DNA of 58,254 nt from an uncultured Collinsella sp. (lineage in GTDB: Bacteria; Actinomycetota; Coriobacteriia; Coriobacteriales; Coriobacteriaceae). A program made the translations under genes and the position numbers. The notes below the pieces were generated by a model, which was not told the DNA's origin, did not search any database, and saw only the letters and a program-made list of their open reading frames with translations. Shown here piece after piece: positions 33,396 to 40,690 of the stretch; the stretch's first letter is position 1; every line of letters starts with the position of its first letter. The stretch spans positions 1 to 58,254 of the forward strand of contig CATYSO010000015.1 of NCBI GenBank assembly GCA_958412345.1, given 5' to 3'.

Positions 33396-33568
33396 CGGGA
33401 GAGCCAAGGCGGTTAACCGGCAACTGAGGCTGAGGGGGTTTGGCCCTTCCGATGCTCAACTAGATTGGGTAACGAGCGCGGAGTGTGCACATTGTTGTTG
33501 CCAACGCTGCCATAAGCGTAGGCGTAGCGCTTGCATTCGCAGCCGTCGCCTTGGCGGTGTGTCTAGCC

Positions 33569-33610
33569 GGCCCCTATCTTGACTGCTTCATCGCATAGAT
33601 AGCTGGGGCC
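33569..33610 (-). terminator. Hairpin at the end of the lipoprotein gene
   Basis: GGCCCC (33569-33574) pairs with GGGGCC (33605-33610), and TATCT (33575-33579) with AGATA (33597-33601), overlapping the stop codon of the minus-strand gene. No T-tract follows. The remainder of 33396-33568 shows no gene. Confidence 0.4.
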
Positions 33611-34263
33611 TACTCCCAGTGACCGGCGACGTCGACGACCCAATGCTGTCCCGTAGCCTGCTGTTCATAATGTCCCTGGTCCTCAGAGATGGTATACGAA
33701 TCGTTTACGACAGATCCTCCGATGCCACCGCTTTCGCCGTCATTGATAATCCAAGCGTAGGCGGCATCATCGGAATCGAAGGGGCCTATCAAAGTGCCGC
33801 CATGATTGACCCAGAAACGAGGATGACGCGTATACACTACATTCGGCACCCAGACCTGGCTGTAATCCGTCTCCCAGTGTCCCTGTTCGGCAACCCACTT
33901 CTTTTTTGATTGGGCGGGTTGCGAGTCGTTGCCTTTGGGTTCGTTCGACTTGCTAGGGTTGGTCTTGTTCGAGTCCGCCTGCGGAGTTGCCGAACTGCTG
34001 CTATTGCCCGTCGGCTGCGTTTCCGCGGTGTCAACGGCTGTGTCCTGAGTTTCATTGACATCGGAGTCGGGTTTGCCGTCCTCTTGCGCTGTCGACGTTT
34101 TCGCCGAGTTCTTTTCGCCCGAGCCGTCGTCGCCAATCTTCTCGATAGCGGTCGACCCGCGGTCGGCGCTGCATCCGGAGCAGCCGGCGAGCGGGGTGCA
34201 CAGCACCATGCCGAGTATGGTAGCCAGCGCCATCGTAGTGATTGCAAACGGTTTGGTTCTCAT
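33610..34263 (-). CDS. Lipoprotein with disordered linker
   Basis: 217 aa. The signal peptide MRTKPFAITTMALATILG ends in the lipobox LAGC (Cys near residue 28), so it is anchored to the outer face of the membrane. A Ser/Thr/Asp/Asn-rich linker of about 95 residues follows. The C-terminal domain has repeated GHWE/GHYE-type motifs (EQGHWETDYSQVWVPNVVY, then EDQGHYEQQATGQHWVVDV and AGHWE at the end), seen in surface proteins of gut actinobacteria. ATG 34263 follows GGAGG; the extension to 34386 is not supported. Its role is unknown. Confidence 0.8.
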   Translation of the reverse strand: MRTKPFAITTMALATILGMVLCTPLAGCSGCSADRGSTAIEKIGDDGSGEKNSAKTSTAQEDGKPDSDVNETQDTAVDTAETQPTGNSSSSATPQADSNKTNPSKSNEPKGNDSQPAQSKKKWVAEQGHWETDYSQVWVPNVVYTRHPRFWVNHGGTLIGPFDSDDAAYAWIINDGESGGIGGSVVNDSYTISEDQGHYEQQATGQHWVVDVAGHWE

Positions 34264-34464
34264 ATCGTCCTCCATAGACGTTGAATGTCGCATTGAATTG
34301 TCTAATATCGTGGGGACAAATCGAGATGTCTGCTTCCGTTTGAGCCCCGAAGTATCGACAATCCAGTATCGCCCTGTGCCCGCCACTCATAGTGGTCTCG
34401 CCGGAATCTGGCAGCCACTGTTCCCAAGGCGACCACGTAGGTTCTTGTCATGCAAGCTGGCTTG

Positions 34465-36567
34465 TTAGTCCTCCTCAACGCTGGCTGATACATTAGTAGA
34501 TAGGCAATCCCAGTAGTCGGATAATCCGGGAATGGGGAGATGCTCAATTGCTCTCGCGCCCTTCTTTCTGGTCTTATCAGCCTCTAGCTCTAATGAAATG
34601 ACGGAGGCAACCAGATCGAATTTAGAGATTGACCATCCCTTATCCGATTTGCGACAGTGGTTCGCATTCTTTTTTGCGATTTTGTCCAAGAGCTCTGGAA
34701 GGGTGCCTAATTGTGCTGACCGGGTCGTGATGTCGACGATTTTATTGCCATCCTCTAGCGAACCGTTCCAAATAACGGGATGAGGATAACCGCATGCTTC
34801 AGGCGTTTGAGTGCTAGGTTGGTTTTTGGGCTGATTGATCGCCTTGAGCCACTCTTCATAGAGTGATTTCGGCACGAGAGGGGACCGTTGATAAAATGGC
34901 CCAAGGGTGTGGTCAACGGTACCGGCTAGTTCTTGAAAATAAAGCTGTCGTTTTTTGTTGACGGCCATAGGGTTATGTCCGTCTTTCCCGCTGGCGGTAT
35001 CTGCTTTGCGTCTTAAATTGACGGCAGTTGCATGGGGCAGCTTTTTACCAAGCTTGCGTTTTGTATTGCTCGCGGGATTGCAGTACATGCCCGTATCATT
35101 GTCGTATCTAGAACAATACTTACTATTGCTGCCAGTTGGGAAAAAGGGCTTGTTGCATGCGCTGCATTTTACCGGAAGTGTTCCGGATCGCAGCGCTTCG
35201 CATAGTAGGTGCGCATAGAGCACCGAGAATGATCCCGGGAGAAAAGAGTGAATAAATGAGTGAGAGCGGTCTATCAAGTGCTGGAAATGAAGGACTTCCT
35301 GCACTGAGTCGCTGTCGCTAATGTCGACAACAAAGTATTTTCCGTCATTTACGAAAAACCGCATGGTGCCGATCGTGCTTTCGGCGTTCCTCGATAACTG
35401 CACCTCATCGTAGAGGCTGCTCTTAATTAGGTTAAGTGCCAGAGAGTTGAGACTATTGAGGTCCTGAACTATCGGGCCGGCGATTGCATGTCTTGTGCAT
35501 TTGGATGACGTTAGCTTTCCAAAGCGACGAATTTGATCCGCGACATCCAGGATAGATTCTCCGGTGGAAAACAGCTTCGCGAATAATGAAACGTGACTGT
35601 TGAGGTCATCCCGATAAGTAGGCTCGTTTATCTTCTTGGATAAGCTAAGACAATCAATGATGATGTCGCCAAGAACGGCTATTGCCAACTCATGGATGTC
35701 GATGGCTAGTTGGGTATCAACTATTTGACCGCGGAAGTGCGTCTCATAAAACTCCCTTTTAGTTTCTGGCGTTTTAAGCGCTAGCGGGTGGTTGACAATT
35801 GAGTGCTTGCATCCGCGAGCGAGCTCGGGCCTACTATTAAGGTCAAAGATCATTTCAATGTAACTGGCCAGATTAGGTGCAACGGAATCGGCGACATCGT
35901 TACTGCTTAGTAACTCAAGTGCTGGCATGGCAACTCTCGCGATGTTCCCACACTCTATTGCCCAAAGAGAGAAAACCTTTGAGGGTAAATAGGCATCGGG
36001 TATTTCATCAAGATAAGCTGAATCGATGCACAATGAGCAAGCATTGAAAAAGATCTGGTAGATACCGTCCGAATAGCCGCCGCTTATTGCGGAATCAAGT
36101 GCTTGTTTGACTGCCTTTGCGAGCTCGTGCGTTATTTTTACCATTTCGATATGGCATTTGTCGAGGTCATCACCTGCGTCAATTATTCTCGAGCAAAGCG
36201 GAGGAAAACGCGCGGCGGCATTTTTATAATCTGTGCCTTCGAGATACTGAGCTTCTAGAATGCGCCGCATTCGCCGCAGCGAATTAAAGATGCGGTGTGG
36301 AACGGGCGCTGCATGGGCGTCGCGATATTCGGTATACCAAGAGGACATTTCGTTAAAGAACCTCTCAAGATCAATTCTTAGCAATTCGTTTAACAGCTCT
36401 TTTACAGACCAATGCTGTTCGAATTCCACTTCTTCACATTCTTGATCCTTATTGGGTTTTGCGTTTGTCGGTTGTTTGCAACAGAGATGCAAAGAGGTAT
36501 CTCTGTCAAACCGAATGAAGCTAGCCCTAACGCGCCAGGTCAGAGTTATTAAATTGGCACCATGCAT
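34465..36567 (-). CDS. Zinc-finger protein of duplicated module, copy 1 (DUF6076-like?)
   Basis: 700 aa. The C-terminal third carries a conserved zinc-finger block: CSACNKPFFPTGSNSKYC, then YCNP and LGKKLPHATAVNLRRKADTA (about residues 465-530). The N-terminal 450 residues are helical and alpha-solenoid-like. The paralogue at 37169 shares the block (CQTCGSLFFPTGPNSKYC, YCNPRFNAEKHLGRKSP) and the early element LLRIDLERFFNEM/LLRVDLSSFFKEI. From memory this may be DUF6076; not confirmed. It is divergently transcribed from a small helical protein at 36678, and the pair is repeated once more. Lower GC than the core. A defence role is inference from neighbourhood. Confidence 0.75.
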   Translation of the reverse strand: MHGANLITLTWRVRASFIRFDRDTSLHLCCKQPTNAKPNKDQECEEVEFEQHWSVKELLNELLRIDLERFFNEMSSWYTEYRDAHAAPVPHRIFNSLRRMRRILEAQYLEGTDYKNAAARFPPLCSRIIDAGDDLDKCHIEMVKITHELAKAVKQALDSAISGGYSDGIYQIFFNACSLCIDSAYLDEIPDAYLPSKVFSLWAIECGNIARVAMPALELLSSNDVADSVAPNLASYIEMIFDLNSRPELARGCKHSIVNHPLALKTPETKREFYETHFRGQIVDTQLAIDIHELAIAVLGDIIIDCLSLSKKINEPTYRDDLNSHVSLFAKLFSTGESILDVADQIRRFGKLTSSKCTRHAIAGPIVQDLNSLNSLALNLIKSSLYDEVQLSRNAESTIGTMRFFVNDGKYFVVDISDSDSVQEVLHFQHLIDRSHSFIHSFLPGSFSVLYAHLLCEALRSGTLPVKCSACNKPFFPTGSNSKYCSRYDNDTGMYCNPASNTKRKLGKKLPHATAVNLRRKADTASGKDGHNPMAVNKKRQLYFQELAGTVDHTLGPFYQRSPLVPKSLYEEWLKAINQPKNQPSTQTPEACGYPHPVIWNGSLEDGNKIVDITTRSAQLGTLPELLDKIAKKNANHCRKSDKGWSISKFDLVASVISLELEADKTRKKGARAIEHLPIPGLSDYWDCLSTNVSASVEED

Positions 36568-36580
36568 GTTTCTTTAACCA

Positions 36581-36620
36581 GCACAACTTTCAAAATCAAA
36601 TATACTTTGTGCCATTGTGC
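36581..36620. promoter_or_regulatory. Inverted and direct hexamers in divergent spacer, module copy 1
   Basis: GCACAA (36581-36586) is inverted as TTGTGC at 36607-36612 and again as TTGTGC at 36615-36620. They flank TATACT (36601-36606). All lie in the 110-bp spacer between the divergent zinc-finger and helical genes, suggesting a shared operator. A counterpart with a different sequence exists in copy 2 at 39337-39387. Confidence 0.45.
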
Positions 36621-36677
36621 CACTTTGTCGTGTTCAATGGGAGTCGAGCAAGAAAGAAGTCCAAAGGAGGACTGAAA

Positions 36678-37019
36678 ATGTTTGACGACACCCTGTTTGA
36701 ACTGGCGGATTCCGCCAAGCGAGATGAGCTCGAAGATCTTGTTTGCGAGGTTATGACGATCTGCGATGAGCTGAAGGCCTGCCTTTCCGAGGAGTGCGGA
36801 CTCGGTTTCTTTGAGGCTTGTGCTCGTCAAAGCGCCTATGAGCTCATGCTCGATAATTGCCGTGACGAGCTTGCACGTTTGGGCTTTGAGCTCGAGTGGG
36901 GCATTGAGGACTATCCGGCGGTCTTGCCGGTTCGCTCGGTTGCGCTTGCGTGTGTTCCGACGCATGACGCTGCTGACATCGAGTTTTCGAGTCGCAACGA
37001 CTTCGATATAGCTTGCTAG
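36678..37019 (+). CDS. Small helical protein of duplicated module, copy 1
   Basis: 113 aa, acidic and helical: LADSAKRDELEDLVCEVMTI, CDELKACLSEECGLGFFEAC, SAYELMLDNCRDELARLGFE. It ends NDFDIAC. The segment AYELMLDNCRDELARLGFELEW aligns with AYEVIREQVEELDQLGFEFRW of copy 2 at 39438, so they are paralogues. AAGGAGG precedes ATG 36678. It is divergent from the large zinc-finger gene. Its size and pairing could fit an antitoxin, immunity or regulator role; this is a hypothesis, since no known family is recognised. Confidence 0.75.
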   Translation: MFDDTLFELADSAKRDELEDLVCEVMTICDELKACLSEECGLGFFEACARQSAYELMLDNCRDELARLGFELEWGIEDYPAVLPVRSVALACVPTHDAADIEFSSRNDFDIAC

Positions 37020-37168
37020 CTTCTCTATCTGCGTAGACGGCCAAGCTGACCTGCTGTTTTATCGGGACTGCTAAACACCCCGTTCTTTACGCCAATCACC
37101 CTAAAACTCAATCACCAGCTAATCGGGTCTCTGCTCGCGGACACGTTGGAAACCGCGGGACATCAAGC

Positions 37169-39328
37169 TCAGTCCTGATTTTCCAGGTCATATCCCTTTG
37201 TATACACAGTAAAGCTAAGGTCTTCAATCGTTCCGGTGCTGTAGACGCATGCGTCGGGCGTGCTCCATGTGTCTTGGACAGTCGGGTCAGTCCAGACATA
37301 TTCGGGTCCATCGATTCCAAGCAATGGAATGGGCCTCGCCACGTGGTCGGCGTTATTTATCTGCACAATGATCTCCAGCAGCATGTGCAGTTTTACATGC
37401 CATGAGCTGTATGGATGCTCGCCTGGCCCCTTGTAATCCAGTGTGCACTTTGATTGTGGACTTTCGGCGAGCTGGCTCAAACATTCAAAAAGCGCCGGGT
37501 ACTCGGCTCCAGGAAACTCGACTCGTACATATCGATTGCCATCGCGGACAAATCCGTACCACAACACGGGGTATGGATACTCGAGCCTATCCGGCCGCTT
37601 GATTTTCGCTCTGCAATTGGGCTGGTTGACGATAGACAGCCACGTCCTATAGAGCTCATCGGAAATGAGGTCGTTCGCTTGGTATGCATGGCCAAGACCA
37701 TCGAGGACAAAGCTGCCGAGGCGCTCAAAATAGTGGGCACAATCCGTTAGGCCCTTTTCATATGCCGTTTCGGTTTTTCTCTGTATATTGAGCGCGACAT
37801 CACGGGGCGATTTGCGACCAAGATGCTTTTCGGCGTTAAAGCGCGGGTTGCAATAGAGCTTGGTCTTATCGTTGTATCGGTTGCAGTACTTGCTGTTGGG
37901 GCCGGTCGGAAAAAAGAGCGAGCCGCAGGTTTGGCATGTTATCGGCATAATGCCGCACAGCAACAGCTCGTGGAGGATGCGGGCATATAGACTGGCGAAG
38001 GACCATTCCTCCTCGGTGAAATACAGCTCTCCAGCCTTTGCGATAATCGCTTGGCGATTCACGAGCTCATCGAGTTCTTCTTGGTTGTTGAGCTCGGCAT
38101 GCTTGTGAAAGTCTTCCCTTGCAAAGATGCCGTTGTCGCGCATCGCCCTGGCATAGTTGCTACGAAATAACTGTATAAAAGGTGCATCATTCATCTGCTT
38201 AATATCATCCAGGTGTTTTTCGAGCCTCTGGACCGTTTCGTTTCCCGGTAGGCGCTTTTTGGCAATGCGCAGAAAACCGTCACCAAAGTCGATGATGCCT
38301 TGCAGCTGCTTATCGAATAGTTGAAAACGGCGCGGGTCACTTGCCCAGATGGCGGTCGGGAATAGCTCTTCTTTCTGCGAGAGCAACTCGGGCGCCCTGG
38401 TGTTTTTAAGCAATGGGATAAGCTCCAAGCATCCCTGATAGAAAACAATGAGAAGGGCTCGAAAGAGTTCGAGATTGGTGCAAACGCAAGCAGTCTCTAT
38501 TTGAGACTTGACCTTTGAATAGTTATCACTTGGATTGTCGTGGTTGTACGGCACCGGTTCTGTTAGATCAATCGAGCCGTATGCGGTTATTATCTTCATG
38601 TTGTTTGACTTGAGCTTAAGATAAGAGCTGAAGAGCGTGGCCATTTCTTGGCTGTTGAGCTGGCTCGATGTGGTGATGACCGCACGGTACAGGTGGTTGA
38701 TCTCGTCGCACTCAATGGCGTTGTTTTCCATCCAACAGGCGAAATAACGATAGTCGGGGATTGCTGTGATGTTCATGACGCACTGCCTGCAGACGTTTTT
38801 AAGAAGATATCTGGCTTCGCCGGAAATCTCTCCATGCACATGGCGCGTAATGGTCTCATCGAATAACGGATTAAAGAAATCGAGATCGAGCTCCTTTTGT
38901 TTTTGAAGGAGTAATTCAATTTCGGCATCGCTCAATCCTGCTTGCGTGGGTTCCTGGCCGGGACCGTCTGGGTGAGTTTGGCTGTTAAGGTCCGACTCGG
39001 CTGGCTGGTCCGTTGAATCGTTTGGTTCGTGGTTGGGAGAAACAGAAGACTGGTGAATGGCGTTCTGTAGCTCGATGTAAGAGCGCTGTCTTGTGTGCTT
39101 ATTAAATCGGCCCCCGATTTCTTTAAAAAATGAACTCAGGTCAACGCGTAATAGGTCGTTGGCTATGGAGACGAGACCCCATGCTCTTGTGCTGCTGGGA
39201 TCACTTCTATCTCCAGAGCAATCTATCTCTGGTGTCCTGTTAAGAAGAAGCATGCGAGGATTGACGGGAGAGCGAAGAAAGCCCGCCTCAAAACCCCAGC
39301 TAAATGGCTCATTTTTGGTTTCAATCAT
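37169..39328 (-). CDS. Zinc-finger protein of duplicated module, copy 2 (DUF6076-like?)
   Basis: 719 aa paralogue of the 700-aa protein at 34465. Shared features are the early LLRVDLSSFFKEIGGRF segment, a long helical middle, and the zinc block CQTCGSLFFPTGPNSKYC followed by YCNPRFNAEKHLGRKSP and a RKTETAYEKG helix. Copy 2 has an extra low-complexity stretch (residues about 95-130, Pro/Asp/Gln-rich). After the zinc block both have a region with YPYPVLWYG / YPHPVIWNG. The paralogues are well diverged, so the duplication is old. The ATG is at 39328. It is divergent from the small gene at 39438. Confidence 0.75.
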   Translation of the reverse strand: MIETKNEPFSWGFEAGFLRSPVNPRMLLLNRTPEIDCSGDRSDPSSTRAWGLVSIANDLLRVDLSSFFKEIGGRFNKHTRQRSYIELQNAIHQSSVSPNHEPNDSTDQPAESDLNSQTHPDGPGQEPTQAGLSDAEIELLLQKQKELDLDFFNPLFDETITRHVHGEISGEARYLLKNVCRQCVMNITAIPDYRYFACWMENNAIECDEINHLYRAVITTSSQLNSQEMATLFSSYLKLKSNNMKIITAYGSIDLTEPVPYNHDNPSDNYSKVKSQIETACVCTNLELFRALLIVFYQGCLELIPLLKNTRAPELLSQKEELFPTAIWASDPRRFQLFDKQLQGIIDFGDGFLRIAKKRLPGNETVQRLEKHLDDIKQMNDAPFIQLFRSNYARAMRDNGIFAREDFHKHAELNNQEELDELVNRQAIIAKAGELYFTEEEWSFASLYARILHELLLCGIMPITCQTCGSLFFPTGPNSKYCNRYNDKTKLYCNPRFNAEKHLGRKSPRDVALNIQRKTETAYEKGLTDCAHYFERLGSFVLDGLGHAYQANDLISDELYRTWLSIVNQPNCRAKIKRPDRLEYPYPVLWYGFVRDGNRYVRVEFPGAEYPALFECLSQLAESPQSKCTLDYKGPGEHPYSSWHVKLHMLLEIIVQINNADHVARPIPLLGIDGPEYVWTDPTVQDTWSTPDACVYSTGTIEDLSFTVYTKGYDLENQD

Positions 39329-39336
39329 CGATGCTC

Positions 39337-39387
39337 CAAACAGCCAAAATTTAAAACGCGATAAAAGTCATAATACGCGGCTGTTTG
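39337..39387. promoter_or_regulatory. 9-bp inverted repeat in divergent spacer, module copy 2
   Basis: CAAACAGCC (39337-39345) and GGCTGTTTG (39379-39387) form perfect inverted arms 33 nt apart, and a further GGCTGTT follows at 39389-39395. They sit between the divergent zinc-finger and helical genes, with an AT-rich centre containing a -10-like CATAAT. Probably an operator of the module. Confidence 0.5.
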
Positions 39388-39437
39388 CGGCTGTTCAATG
39401 GAATCAAGCGAAAAGGCTTAAAACCAGGGAGGCCGTT

Positions 39438-39695
39438 ATGTCCGATTGCATCAAGTTCAATGAGGCAAATATCGATGTTTGCGAGCGCGAGGCGAATGTT
39501 CTTCGCGAGATCATCGTCGTTGCCATGGGCCGTTTGCGTCAGATGCGCAAGCAGCGCGGGCGCGGCTGCGTGTCATTGGAAGAGTTCTACGATGCGCTGG
39601 ATGCTTACGAAGTGATTCGCGAGCAGGTTGAGGAACTGGACCAGCTCGGCTTTGAGTTTAGGTGGTCGTCGGCTTCCGATGTGGGGGCTCGATGA
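39438..39695 (+). CDS. Small helical protein of duplicated module, copy 2, frameshifted tail
   Basis: 85 aa as read, starting at ATG 39438 after AGGGAGG. It is helical (ANVLREIIVVAMGRLRQ, LEEFYDALDAYEVI, REQVEELDQLGFEFRW) and matches copy 1 at 36678. After SASDVGAR it stops at 39693-39695. In the +1 frame the sequence continues LDEYADPEWDEDDSSPLDRG and ends FDIAC at 39765, the same ending as copy 1. Removing one G from GGGGG (39683-39687) joins the two frames. So the tail has been lost by a homopolymer insertion, or is reached by frameshifting, or there is a sequencing error. Confidence 0.7.
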   Translation: MSDCIKFNEANIDVCEREANVLREIIVVAMGRLRQMRKQRGRGCVSLEEFYDALDAYEVIREQVEELDQLGFEFRWSSASDVGAR

Positions 39696-39793
39696 GTATG
39701 CCGATCCCGAATGGGATGAGGACGACAGCTCCCCGCTTGATCGCGGTTTCGATATAGCTTGTTAACTTGTCCGTACGATTGATTGGAGCAAAC

Positions 39794-40411
39794 ATGCATC
39801 CGTACGCCGAGTGTGATAACTACCCCATCAGCATCAAGGACGCCGATGGGCCGTTCCTGATTATGGAGGCGACTCTATTTGGCGGCGATAAACTTGATGA
39901 TGAGTTTAAGAAAACCGCTACATATAGCTGTTCGTGCGCGACTGTTTCCGCGGCGATTGATATTTGCAGATCGACGACGAACGGTCTTGACGATCCTTGG
40001 TATGAAAGCTGGGAGAAGGCGGTTGAACGCTTTCCGCTCGAGGAGCATGACGGCGCATCGGCGTTGTATTGGATTGAGCCGACCGACCCGTTCACGGCTC
40101 TGTGTGCCTTTTATCCCCATCCCGATCTTGAGCCGTATGTGGCCGAGGTGATACATGCCGTTGATACCTATTTGTTGGAGCACGAGTACTGCTCCTATAC
40201 GCTCGATCACTTGGATTTGAAGCACGTTAAAGTTCTGCTCAGCGCTGCTTGGGGGTTGGCGCGTATCCTCGAAGAAGCTTGGACTACTCATGACCCCGAG
40301 GTTTTGGAAAAGATCGAGGACACTACGTACAACGCGTATATAACGATTAGGGACCTGATTGAGAACGAAGAGGCAGCCAAAGCCAGCCCGAAAGCCGATG
40401 ACAGTCTTTAG
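39794..40411 (+). CDS. Hypothetical acidic protein, 205 aa
   Basis: Not recognised. Soluble and acidic. It begins MHPYAECDNYPISIKDADGP, has a mixed N-terminal half with several Cys/Ser/Thr, a central WIEPTDPFTALCAFYPHPDL, and a helical C-terminal half (LKHVKVLLSAAWGLARILEE, IEDTTYNAYITIRDLIENEE). GGAG precedes ATG 39794. It follows the small helical gene by about 30 nt beyond its ancestral stop, so it is possibly a third member of module copy 2; copy 1 lacks it. The DdmD-like gene starts 279 bp later. Confidence 0.65.
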   Translation: MHPYAECDNYPISIKDADGPFLIMEATLFGGDKLDDEFKKTATYSCSCATVSAAIDICRSTTNGLDDPWYESWEKAVERFPLEEHDGASALYWIEPTDPFTALCAFYPHPDLEPYVAEVIHAVDTYLLEHEYCSYTLDHLDLKHVKVLLSAAWGLARILEEAWTTHDPEVLEKIEDTTYNAYITIRDLIENEEAAKASPKADDSL

Positions 40412-40436
40412 TCGCTGCACTGGGCAGTACGCCTGA

Positions 40437-40475
40437 TTGGCAGGCCATCGCGCAAAAATGCGTACGGTCTGCCAA
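40437..40475 (+). terminator. Hairpin upstream of the DdmD-like gene
   Basis: TTGGCAG (40437-40443) pairs with CTGCCAA (40469-40475) with a partial inner stem (CGC/GCG). It has no T-tract. The rest of the 279-bp gap (40476-40690) shows no ORF and ends in the ribosome-binding site CGGAGG. It separates the helical-module transcript from the helicase operon. Confidence 0.4.
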
Positions 40476-40690
40476 CCTCAAGCGCCACATCGTCCCCTTG
40501 CTTGCGGCGAAATGGCCCGCCTGTTTGAGGGGGTTCTCGTAGGCGCGCCACCTTGCTTCGTGTGGGTAGCTGCCTACTACCTTTTCCTTTCTTAAGCGCC
40601 GCTGGCGCCACTTCCTAACCGCCCTGCGTGAGTTTTTGTCCGCACGGGATGGTATTCAACACATGCAACAACTAAATCGGAGGTTTGACC

